Origin: Flavobacterium sp.
Lineage (GTDB): Bacteria > Bacteroidota > Bacteroidia > Flavobacteriales > Flavobacteriaceae
Direction: 5' to 3'
DNA length: 8,289 bases
Assembly: GCA_012032075.1 (NCBI GenBank)
Contig: JAAURU010000148.1
Span: forward strand, 1-8,289
The notes beneath the pieces were generated by a model. It was not told the origin of the DNA. It saw nothing but the letters and a program-made list of their open reading frames with translations, and did not search any database. Below, one piece after another: positions 1 to 8,258 of the stretch (its first letter is position 1; every line of letters begins with the position of its first letter). Position numbers and translations under genes: made by a program.

Positions 1-663
1 CATTTTAAAATAGGTTGCAAAGGAGTTTGTTGAATTTGCATTTAGTTTTCATATACTTCAATAGGCTGAATTACTGCGTCTTTAGCAAAAAACTCCATGC
101 AAAAATTAGCTTCATATATATCACCTCTATGAATGTGTTCTAACATTTTTGTTATTTTTTGAAGGTAACTTTCTTTGGAAATTCGTTGTTGGATGTTAAG
201 AGGCACTTCGACAAGCTCAGTGTGACAACTAATTGATCTGATTTCTGATAAATCGACTTCAATTTCATCATCGCACATATTTAGATAATTGATTTCCAAT
301 TCGTTTCCTTTTTAGAAAAAGTAATTTCTTTGGTTGAAAGAAAAATAAATCGGGAAAATCTAAACCATCATAATTCTTGGATTGCAACGCTTCGATATCA
401 TTTTTAACATCATAAGATAAATAACCAAATAACCAATCTTTTGCATACGATTGATATTGGTACAAATCTTCAAAAGCATTATGATAATCGGTTTGAATAG
501 ATGTAAAAGCTTCCACTGCAACTACACAATCATAATTAGAATAATCTTGTTGGTAATTATTAGAATCTAAAAAAGCAACTTCTCTAAATTGGTTAGCCCA
601 ATGTAAAAGTTGCTGTTTAAATTCTAATGGATTTGAAATATGTTTAACAATTGTTGTTCTCAA
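1..663 (-). CDS. pabB: Aminodeoxychorismate synthase component I (PabB), N-terminal half, frame broken twice, runs off left edge
   Basis: PabB uses chorismate and glutamine-derived ammonia to make 4-amino-4-deoxychorismate, the precursor of p-aminobenzoate and folate, in the cytoplasm. About 222 residues are present. The N-terminal domain runs to about residue 140, with the stretches FKQQLLHWANQF, DWLFGYLSYD and FPDLFFFQPKKL. The chorismate-binding domain begins at about 160 with RISKESYL and HIHRGDIYEANFCMEFFA (the family's GDIYxxN motif), then PFATYF at the left edge. The frame breaks at 307-313 and at the T run 46-49; one added base at each restores LKRGNELEINY and IEVYEKLNANS. The start is probably TTG at 663-661: no in-frame ATG lies between it and an upstream stop, and the protein begins in the expected place. 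The linker at residues 146-154 is translated from an inserted repeat. TrpE is a less likely alternative: the N-terminal domain looks like flavobacterial PabB, though the partner gene is not visible. Confidence 0.88.
203..227. repeat. Flavobacterial palindromic repeat inside pabB (translates as CHTELVEV)
   Basis: This 25-bp element reads GCACTTCGACAAGCTCAG followed by TGTGACA on the plus strand. It is an imperfect palindrome with CACT and AGTG at the ends of its core. From memory, it is a dispersed element very common in Flavobacterium and relatives, usually between genes, and responsible for many spurious CHTELVEV peptides in protein databases. Here it is read in frame within pabB, in the linker between the N-terminal and chorismate-binding domains. 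It is GC-richer than its surroundings, which supports a foreign origin. Only one copy occurs in this window, so its repeat status rests on recall. Confidence 0.7.
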
Positions 664-680
664 TGTGATATTTAAAAGTG

Positions 681-711
681 TAAAATTAGTTTATAACTAA
701 TAGCTGTGCAA
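681..711 (-). promoter_or_regulatory. Putative pabB promoter
   Basis: On the minus strand a TTG (711-709) is followed after 20 nt by TAATTTTA (688-681), seven of eight positions of the Bacteroidota consensus TTG-N17-23-TAnnTTTG. Transcription would start around 675, leaving a leader of only about ten bases before the TTG start codon of pabB at 663. In such AT-rich DNA chance matches are frequent, so only position and spacing support it. Confidence 0.4.
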
Positions 712-871
712 GAATTTGTGTTTTTTAACAAAATTTTCATTACTAAACCATTGGTTTTTTGGCAATAAAACAATAAAAATTATGAATTCAACAAAAAAAG
801 TGGTTTTTATTATTAAATTACAAAATCAATGGATTTAGTTTGAAAATAACAAATAAAATGTCTTAATTCCT

Positions 872-879
872 TATATTTG
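872..879 (+). promoter_or_regulatory. icd promoter, -7 element
   Basis: TATATTTG followed by C is an exact match to the Bacteroidota -7 consensus TAnnTTTG. Transcription would start around 885, giving a leader of about 30 nt before the icd ATG at 917. The upstream -33 element is poor: the nearest TTG (840-842) is 29 nt away, further than the usual 17-23. No other candidate of this quality lies in front of icd. Confidence 0.6.
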
Positions 880-916
880 CCTCGCTAAAAATTAATTATA
901 ATAAAATATTATATTC

Positions 917-3125
917 ATGTCAAATCAACCCAAAATTATTTATACAATTACAGATGAAGCTCCAATGTTGGCAACACATTCATTTTTGCCTATTGTGAAA
1001 GCTTTTTCAAAACCAGCAAATATTGATTTAGAAACTAGAGATATTTCATTAGCTGCTAGAATTTTATGTAATTTTCCAACTTACTTAAAAGACGATCAAA
1101 AAGTAGCTGATGCTTTAACGGAATTAGGTCAATTAGCTACAAATCCAGAAGCAAATATTATTAAATTACCAAATATTTCAGCGTCAGTACCTCAATTAAA
1201 AGAAGCAATTGCTGAATTACAATCGCAAGGCTATGCTGTTCCAAATTATCCAGAAGAACCTCAAAATGATGAAGAAAAAACTGTAAAAGCAACTTATGCA
1301 AAGTTTTAGGTTCGGCAGTAAATCCAGTTTTAAGAGAAGGAAATTCTGACAGAAGAGCTCCAAAAGCAGTTAAAAATTATGCCAAAGCACATCCACATTC
1401 AATGGGAGCTTGGTCAAAAGACTCAAAATCACATGTTGCTCACATGAGTGAAGGAGATTTTTATGGAACTGAGAAATCTTTAACGGTTAAAGAAGCTGGA
1501 AGTTTCACAATAGAATTTAAAGATGCTAATGGAACTGTGAAAGTTTTAAAAGACAAATCCCCTTTAAAAGCAGGAGAAATTATTGATAGTTCAGTAATGA
1601 ACATGGCAAAATTAAAATCGTTTATTGTAGCACAAGTTGCTGATGCAAAAGCGAAAGGAGTTTTATTTTCTGTTCATTTAAAAGCAACCATGATGAAGGT
1701 TTCTGATCCTTTATTATTTGGTGCTTTTTGTTGAAGTATATTTCGCGGCTGTTTTCCAAAAATATGCTGCTTTGTTTGAAGAATTAGGTGTTGATACTCG
1801 TAATGGTTTAGGAGATGTATATACTAAAATTCAAGGACAATGTAAAACAAGCAGAAGTGGAAGCTGCTTTAACAGAAGCAATGGAGAATGGACCAGCTTT
1901 AGCCATGGTAAATTCTGACAAAGGAATTACAAACTTACATGTACCTTCAGATGTGATTATTGATGCTTCAATGCCTGCCATGATTCGTAACTCGGGGCAA
2001 ATGTGGAATGCTGCTGGAAAAGCACAAGACACAAAAGCTATTGTTCCAGATCGTTGTTATGCTGGAATTTACCAAGCAACTATAGATTTTTGTAAAGAAA
2101 ACGGAGCTTTAGACCCAAAAACAATGGGAAGTGTTCCAAATGTAGGTTTAATGGCTCAAAAAGCAGAAGAATATGGTTCACATGACAAAACATTCCAAAT
2201 GACTTCAAGTGGAACTGTAACTGTAAAAGATGCAAATGGAAACGTATTAATGGAACAAACTGTTGAAAAGGGAGATATTTTTAGAATGTGTCAAGTAAAA
2301 GATGCTCCTATTCAAGATTGGGTAAAATTAGCCGTTAGTAGAGCAAAAGCTACTGGAGTAGCGACTGTGTTTTGGTTAGATGAAAATAGAGCACATGATA
2401 GAGAAATTATTGCTAAGGTAAATTTATACTTAAAAGACTTCGATACTAATGGATTAGATATTCGCATTATGAATCCTGTTGCTGCAACTAAATTCTCTTT
2501 AGAAAGAATTGTAAAAGGATTAGATACTGTTTCTGTAACAGGAAATGTATTGCGTGATTATTTAACCGATTTATTTCCAATTTTAGAAGTTGGTACCTCT
2601 GCAAAAATGCTTTCTATCGTTCCATTAATGAATGGTGGTGGTTTATTTGAAACTGGTGCTGGTGGATCTGCTCCAAAACACGTTGAACAGTTTATTGAAG
2701 AAGGCTATTTGCGTTGGGATTCATTAGGTGAATTTTTAGCGCTTGGAGTTTCTTACGAACATTTAGGAAATGTATTTAATAATGCTAAAGCATTAGTATT
2801 ATCAGAAACACTTGACCAAGCGACTGAAAAATTCCTAGAAACAGATAAATCTCCTGCAAGAAAAATTGGCAGTATTGATAATAGAGGTTCTCATTTTTAT
2901 TTGGCATTATATTGGGCAAATGCTTTGGCAAACCAAACAAAAGATGATGAATTAAAAGCAACCTTCACTCCTATCGCAGCCGATTTGAATGCTAATGAAG
3001 CTAAGATTAATGAAGAGTTAATTGCTGCTCAAGGTAAACCACAAACTATAGGTGGTTACTATCATCCAAATTTTGAATTGACAGATAAAGCAATGCGTCC
3101 AAGTGCAACTTTAATGGTATTTTGA
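917..3125 (+). CDS. icd: Monomeric NADP-dependent isocitrate dehydrogenase, frame broken three times
   Basis: This enzyme oxidises isocitrate to 2-oxoglutarate and CO2 with NADP+, in the cytoplasmic TCA cycle. Corrected length is about 735 aa, normal for the monomeric family (about 740) and far longer than dimeric Icd. Substrate and metal residues known from the Azotobacter vinelandii enzyme are recognisable: the serine of REGNSDRRAP, the aspartate of IIDASMPAM and Arg-Asp of GNVLRDYLTD. NADP-binding residues are the His of GSAPKH, the Arg of EGYLRW and the Arg of SPARK. The frame breaks at three points: a base lost in the T run 1304-1307 (restores YAKFLGSAVNP), a base gained in the T run 1725-1729 (restores LLFGAFVEVYF) and a base gained at GG 1835-1836 (restores TKIQDNVKQAE). 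ATG 917 is chosen because MSNQPKIIYTITDEAP is the usual family start. No Shine-Dalgarno sequence is visible. Everything needed for activity is present, so sequencing error is more likely than gene loss. Confidence 0.96.
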
Positions 3126-3161
3126 ATAAATTGAATTAAGATTTTAAATTATTTATATAAG

Positions 3162-3188
3162 AAAAGCGACCATTTGGTCGCTTTTTTT
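3162..3188. terminator. Rho-independent terminator, probably bidirectional
   Basis: AAAAGCGACC (3162-3171), loop ATTT, GGTCGCTTTT (3176-3185) form a perfect 10-bp stem; the T run on the plus strand spans 3182-3188. It lies 36 nt after the icd stop. On the minus strand the same hairpin ends in TTTT then CTT, so it can also end transcription of the convergent secreted-protein operon. The stop codon of that operon's last gene (3187-3189) overlaps the hairpin's T tract by two bases. Confidence 0.92.
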
Positions 3189-4212
3189 ATTTTCCATAAA
3201 ACTCTAATTTATACTTATATTTTCTTTTTTCAATTTCTCCGTTTGGGACAAATTTTATAAGCATTTTAGTAAGTAAGCCATTTTTATTATATATTTTTTT
3301 TGTTAGGTATCTCAAGTTTTGTTTGCAATCATAAAAGTCATATTCTTTAATCTCGATAATATTTGAATTGTAATAATTAAAGAAGTGTTTTAAGTATTTT
3401 TTATAATTTCTAAATTCAATTTTTTCAACTAAATTTTCATCTTCATTATACTTATATATATCTGAACAAACTTCTAATTCTTCAACTGAATCTTCAGTGC
3501 TTTTTTTCTCTATTAATTTAATTTTGTAGTTCAAAGAATCCCTGTAATTATAGTTGAACCTATAATTAAAGCCATCCGAACTATTATGCAGTTCAAATAA
3601 TAATCTGTTTTGTTCATCATATTTAAAAGTACTAGAATTGTTTAAGTAATGATTTTTATTAAAAGTATTTGTAGAAATTAAATTATTATTTATATCATAA
3701 CAGTTTCATATATGAGAAATCTAGAAGATTTAATTTCAAAATTTGTAATGTTTTCATTGTTTAGCAGATATTCTCTACTTTTTATCTCTGAAATAGAATA
3801 AAAAGAATTTGTGTTAATTAAACTATCATTAATTATATTTCACTTTCATTTCTATATTGTTTAATAATGTTTCCATTATTATCTAACTCATTTGAATAGA
3901 TTGAAAAACCGATATTTGAATGTAAATAATACCATTTGATAAGTTTAGAATTTTTATCATATATATAACTTTTAATAACAATCAAATATTTATGATTAAA
4001 TCGCTCATGAATAAATTCTTTAGAGTATGAAAAAATTAAATTTTGATGAGAATCATATTCAAGAATATTTATTAGATTACCATTTCAAATTGAGTGATTT
4101 TTTTTATATTTTTAGGTAGTTTATTTTTTAACATAAATAATTCAGTTTCAATATTCGTTTGAGAAATTACAAATATTGAGCTAAGTAAAAACAAGAAAAC
4201 TATTTTTTTCAA
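3187..4212 (-). CDS. Secreted protein with repeated YD-like motifs, frame broken three times
   Basis: I do not recognise a named family. Joined across three single-base deletions (T runs 4083-4085, 3838-3840 and 3704-3706) it is 342 aa. Residues 1-18 are a Sec signal peptide (KKIVFLFLLSSIFVISQ), so the protein should be exported to the periplasm or beyond. The mature part has eight copies of a Y-[DN]-x3-[NKGR]-L-[IVL]-like motif: YDSHQNLI (53), YDKNSKLI (85), LDNNGNII (110), YDINNNLI (173), YDEQNRLL (199), YNEDENLV (256), YDCKQNLR (295) and YNKNGLLT (309). These resemble beta-hairpin units of RHS/YD-repeat or MORN-like proteins. The start is taken as TTG at 4212-4210, because the signal peptide begins there and no ATG is available; an error in an original ATG is possible. 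It begins 17 nt after the stop of the upstream secreted-protein gene, suggesting one operon. Base composition is even more AT-rich than its neighbours. Function unknown. Confidence 0.72.
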
Positions 4213-4229
4213 ATTATAAAAAATTAGAA

Positions 4230-4930
4230 CTATTTCTTCTCTTCTTCTAAAGTTGGACTATCATCTTGAACCACAACAATCTTTGCTTTTACACCTGTCG
4301 TTAAGTTCCATTCGTTACTTGTAATGATATTTCCTTTATCATCATATACTCTAAAAGCGGCAGTATTTGGTCCCGAAGTACCTTGATTTAAAGCTAAGAA
4401 TTCAATTTTATTAAAGCCTTTGGATAAATCTAAATAAAATTCTTTTGATGTCGATTCTAGTGTAATATCTGGAATTAGAATTTCATCATTTACAAGAATT
4501 CGCACTCTATCTCCATCTGGATATTCGTGATCGCGACAAGTAATTCTTATATATTTTGATTTGGTACTAAACTGACCTAAAAATTGATTGCTTTTAAAAC
4601 TTTCATCTATAGGTTTATCAAATAATTTTTTATTTAAATCATCTCTAATTTCATCACCCGGATTTTTAAAATCTTTGTTTTGTTCTAATACACTTTTAGA
4701 CTCTTTGTTTTATTTAAAGTCGAATACTTTTTTAAATAATTATCCTCTTTATCAAAAACACTTTTAAATTCTAATGAAGGTAATGAAGAGGATGAAGGTG
4801 GTGGTGTAGTACTTTCAAAAGGGTTTTTTAACTGTAAATTAACCGCTTGCTTTTTCTTATCAACTTGCCCAAACAAAGTGATAGAACCAATTAAAAAAAT
4901 TCCAACTATTTTTAGATGTAAATGCTTCAT
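4230..4930 (-). CDS. Secreted protein with C-terminal beta-sandwich-like domain, frame broken once
   Basis: Corrected length is 233 aa. Residues 1-22 form a Sec signal peptide (MKHLHLKIVGIFLIGSITLFGQ), followed by a Pro/Ser-rich linker (about 38-52) and a charged, probably helical segment (about 58-115). The C-terminal domain (about 120-222) has a signature I recall from flavobacterial exported proteins of unknown function: a DGD-x-V-x-I-x-V-N strand pair (139-148), then N-K-I-E-F-x-A-x-N-x-G (174-184) and PNTAAF (188-193). The tail, DDSPTLEEEKK, is acidic. The frame is lost at the T run 4704-4706; one added base joins LNKTKE to SKSVLEQNK. The ATG at 4930-4928 is set by the signal peptide. 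It is the first gene of a likely two-gene operon with the YD-motif gene. The DGD loop might bind calcium, but that is only a guess. Function unknown. Confidence 0.8.
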
Positions 4931-5007
4931 TCTTCAACAAACGTATAATTAGTGTCCAATTTATCCTAATAATTAACCATACATTAACAATTATTGTAGT
5001 AAAATTA

Positions 5008-5037
5008 CAAAAATAAATTGTCAATTTTGTAGAACAA
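5008..5037 (-). promoter_or_regulatory. Promoter of the secreted-protein operon
   Basis: On the minus strand TTG (5037-5035), 19 nt, then TATTTTTG (5015-5008) matches the Bacteroidota TTG-N17-23-TAnnTTTG promoter exactly. Transcription would begin near 5001, giving a leader of roughly 70 nt before the ATG at 4930. It is the best-formed promoter in the window. It lies within 35 nt of the divergent receptor gene's start, so the two units share a very short control region. Confidence 0.65.
5022..5029 (+). promoter_or_regulatory. Weak candidate -7 element for the TonB receptor gene
   Basis: CAATTTTG differs at one position from TAnnTTTG and lies 18 nt before the ATG at 5048. The nearest suitable TTG (4994-4996) is 25 nt upstream, slightly too far. 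It lies between the two elements of the opposing promoter, so both could not be occupied at once. The real promoter may differ. Confidence 0.25.
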
Positions 5038-5047
5038 AAATCATACC

Positions 5048-7426
5048 ATGAATAAATCCATAAAATTAGTTTTAGTATTTATAATCACGTTATTTTTAAA
5101 TAGCATTAATGCTCAAGAAAAATTTTCTTTAAATGGAATCGTTTCTGATGAAAAAACAAATGAAAACATTAATAGGTGTTACTGTAATAATTGAAGAACT
5201 AAAAACTGGAACTACTACAAATGAATATGGTTTTTATTCTATTACTTTACCAAGGGTGAGTACACTGTGAGATATACCTATATAGGTTTCCAAGATAAAA
5301 TAGAAAAAATTTCACTAACTGAAAATATTAGAAAAAACATAAGCTTATCTGAAAGTGGCTTACAATTAAATGAAATTATTGTTTCTGAAAATATTGAAAA
5401 ACCAAATATTGACAAACCTGAAATGAGTGTGAACAAAATAACGGTGAGCACCATTAAAAAAATGCCTGTGATTTTAGGAGAAACCGATATTTTAAAGTCA
5501 ATTCTAACATTACCCGGTGTAACCAATGCTGGTGAAGGACAATCTGGTTTCAATGTAAGAGGTGGTGCAGCTGATCAAAACTTAATTTTACTTGATGAAG
5601 CAACAATTTATAACTCTTCACACTTATTTGGTTTTTTCTCTGTTTTTAATGCTGATGCAATTAAGGATTTAAAATTATACAAAGGTGGAGTTCCTGCTCG
5701 TTTTGGTGGAAGAGTAGCTTCGGTGTTAGATATTTATCAAAAAGATGGTAATAGTAACAATTTTCATGTAAATGGAGGAATTGGTCTTATTTCAAGTAGA
5801 ATTTTGGCCGAAGGACCAATAGTAAAAGAAAAAGGTTCCTTCTTAGTAGCTGGAAGAAGTTCTTATGCTCATTTGTTTCTTAAACTAACGGATAATAAAA
5901 ACTCTGCTTATTTCTATGATTTGAATACCAAATTAAGTTACAAACTCAATGATAATAATAATTTATATGTTTCAGGTTATTTTGGAAGAGATGTTTTTAG
6001 TTTAAACCAAAGTTTTGTAAATACTTATGGAAATTCTGTTTTAAACTTACGTTGGAATCATTTATTCAACGATAAATTATTTTCTAATCTTTCCATGATT
6101 TACAGTGATTATTATTATGGTTTAACACTTGATTTTATTGGATTTAATTGGGATAGTGGCATAAAAAATTATAACATTAAGTATGATTTTAAACATTATT
6201 TGAATGATAAAACAAAATTAACTTATGGTTTAAATGCTGTTTATTATGATTTTAATCCAGGAAAGATTGATCCAATTAATAGTGATTCTAGTATTAATCC
6301 TGATCAACTAGATAAAAAATATGCTTTTGAACCAGCATTTTACATTGATGCTGAACAAAAAGTATCTTCAAAATTCTCCATTAACTATGGACTGCGTTAT
6401 AGTTTATTTTATAGATTAGGTTACCAAGAAATCAATGTATATGCAAACAATCAAGCTGTTATTTATGATAATGATTTGAAAATTTATGAAAAAGCAACAC
6501 CTATTGGCACAAGAAAATATGGAAGCAACGAAACTATAGCTAAATTTAGCAATTTAGAACCAAGGCTTTCGATGGCATTTATTTTAGATGAAAATCAATC
6601 AATAAAAGCCAGTTACAATAGAATGAGTCAATATTTACATTTAATATCAAACACGCAATCTCCTACTCCATTAGATGTTTGGGCACCAAGTGATAATTTC
6701 TTAAAACCTCAAATATTAGATCAATTTGCCATTGGTTACCAAAGAAATATTAAAAGTGGTAAATACTCATTAGAAATCGAATCCTTTTATAAAGATGTAA
6801 AAAATAGATTAGATTATATTGATGGAGCCGATTTAATTGCAAATAATGCTATTGAGCAAGTTGTTTTACCAGGGAAAGCAAGAGCTTATGGTCTTGAAGT
6901 TTTATTTCGAAAAAACGAAGGAAAATTAAATGGTTGGTTTTCTTATACTTTATCGCGTTCAGAACAACAAACTGCTGGAAGAACTCAAAAAGAAATTGGT
7001 ATAAACAATGGTAATTGGTATAAAACAGGTTGGGACAAAACCCACAATATCTCGATAACAGGAATTTATGAATTAAATGATAAATGGAGTTTTGGTAGTA
7101 TCTTTTCTTTACAAACTGGGCAACCAGTAACTTTTCCTAATGGTCAATATATTTATCAGGGAATTTCTGTTCCAAGTTATGGAGATAGAAATACTAATAA
7201 TTTACCAACTTATCACCGACTTGATATTTCTGCCACTCTATCTCCAAGAAACAATGCTGATAAAAAAATAAAAGGAGAATGGGTTTTTGGTATTTATAAT
7301 TTATACAGCAGAAGAAATGCAGCTTCTATAAGTTTTAGACAAAATGCTGATTCTGGAAATAATGAAGCTGTTCGTTTATCTATTTTTGGAATCGTTCCAA
7401 GTGTAACCTATAATTTTAAATTTTAA
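5048..7426 (+). CDS. TonB-dependent outer-membrane receptor with CarboxypepD_reg-like domain, frame broken twice
   Basis: Receptors of this kind import a ligand across the outer membrane using TonB energy. Corrected length is about 792 aa. In order: signal peptide at residues 1-21 (MNKSIKLVLVFI...NSINAQ); carboxypeptidase-regulatory-like domain at about 24-105 (LNGIVSDEKTNETLIGVTV, TTNEYGFYSITLPKGEYTV, YIGFQ); plug domain at about 139-232, with LPGVTNAGEGQSGFNVRGG and VPARFGGRVASVLDI; then a beta-barrel of alternating aromatic strands ending in TYNFKF with the usual C-terminal Phe. The frame is shifted by one gained base in the A run 5163-5166 and one lost base at AA 5252-5253, which cancel. 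The ATG at 5048 is chosen because it starts the signal peptide; an apparent internal GTG start at 5267 would cut off the signal and half the first domain. The DUF4249 gene follows after 5 nt. No SusD partner is present, so a polysaccharide SusCD system is unlikely. Substrate unknown. Confidence 0.93.
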
Positions 7427-7431
7427 TAAAA

Positions 7432-8258
7432 ATGGTAAAAATTATAATCAAAATAACAATTGCAATTGTAACTTTACTTTCAATGATTGCTTGTGAAGAT
7501 GTTGTAGATATTGATTTAGATACTGCTGAACCAAAATTAGTAATTGATGCTGCAATACAATGGCAAAAAGGTACAACAGGAAACGAACAAACTATTCGTT
7601 TAACCACTACTGGTAATTTTTTTGCTAATGAAATTCCTAAAGCTACTGGTGCAACAGTTACTATTACCGATGGAACAACAACCTATAATTTTAACGAACA
7701 ACCCGGAACGGGAAATTATGTTTGTACTAATTTTAATCCCGTTATTAATGGAATTTATACACTTACTGTAATTTATAAGGGTGAAACTTACACCAGTACT
7801 GACAAATTATATGCAACACCTGCTATTGATTCTATAGAGCAATCTATTATAACTGGTTTTGGTGGTGAAGAAAACATACAAGTGAAGTTTTTCTATCAAG
7901 ATAATGGTGCAGAAGACAATTATTATTTAGTGGGTTTTAAAAACAATACTGTTTCTTATCCAGAATATGGAGCTATAGATGATAAGTTTTTTCAAGGAAA
8001 TGTAATGTTTGGATTATATATTGATGAAGATTTAAAAGCAAATGACCAACTTAATGCTTCTTTACAAGGTATTTCTTCACGTTATTTTAATTATATGTCT
8101 AAGTTACTTAACATAGCTGGTTCTGGTGGTGGAAATCCATTTACAACTCCTCCAGCAACTTTAAGAGGAAATATTATAAATCAAACGAATGAAGCTAATT
8201 ATCCTTTGGTTACTTTAGTTTAGGTGAAATTGATACTAGAAATTATATAGTTCAATAA
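7432..8258 (+). CDS. DUF4249 family lipoprotein, frame broken near the C-terminus
   Basis: Corrected length is about 275 aa. A lipoprotein signal peptide ends in LLSMIA-Cys21, so the mature protein starts with a lipidated Cys. Cys is followed by EDVVDIDLD, an acidic start like the lipoprotein export signals that send Bacteroidota lipoproteins to the cell surface. Family features I recognise are PKLVIDAAIQ, a beta-sandwich region with ATVTITDGTTTYNF and GIYTLTVIYKGETYTS, and the C-terminal LRGNIINQTN. A base lost at GG 8208-8209 creates an early stop at 8221-8223; adding it gives NYPLGYFSLGEIDTRNYIVQ and the stop at 8256-8258, the usual family ending. The ATG lies 5 nt after the receptor stop, so translation is probably coupled. 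DUF4249 genes commonly follow such receptors, and the protein likely acts as the receptor's surface partner, which is inference. Its function has not been assigned to my knowledge. Confidence 0.9.

Larger units (their letters stand above)
664..916. other. Divergent intergenic region pabB / icd
   Basis: This 253-base non-coding stretch separates two divergently transcribed genes. It holds a putative pabB promoter on the left and an icd promoter on the right. In the middle is a perfect 13-base palindrome, AAACCA-T-TGGTTT (745-757), followed by further T residues; it could be an operator or a chance hairpin. A looser inverted pair, AATAAAAA (772-779) and TTTTTATT (804-811), is weak because of the base composition. 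I see no small gene, tRNA or riboswitch-like structure. Confidence 0.6.

Noticed and set aside
772..811. Inverted repeat AATAAAAA / TTTTTATT upstream of icd
   Set aside because: It is made only of A and T in very AT-rich DNA, so it is expected by chance.
1304..1836. Programmed ribosomal frameshifting in icd
   Set aside because: Three shifts of both signs, without slippery heptamers or downstream structure, and similar shifts in all neighbouring genes, make sequencing error the simpler explanation.
1718..1918. Separate small gene inside icd
   Set aside because: Its first 40 residues continue the isocitrate dehydrogenase sequence in a shifted frame; it is a fragment caused by two one-base gains at 1725-1729 and 1835-1836.
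1808..2032. Minus-strand open frame of 74 codons inside icd
   Set aside because: It lies opposite conserved isocitrate dehydrogenase coding sequence, has no recognisable protein features and no promoter.
5278..5553. Minus-strand open frame with a hydrophobic middle, opposite the TonB receptor
   Set aside because: It is antisense to the carboxypeptidase-like and plug domains; the hydrophobic stretch is the mirror of AT-rich codons, not a membrane protein.
7416..7607. Minus-strand open frame of 63 codons opposite the DUF4249 gene start
   Set aside because: Its Ile-rich C-terminal part is the complement of the lipoprotein signal peptide codons; there is no independent support.
5048..8258. SusC/SusD polysaccharide utilisation locus
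   Set aside because: The lipoprotein is DUF4249, not SusD, the receptor is about 790 aa rather than the usual 1000 or so of SusC, and no glycoside hydrolase is present.
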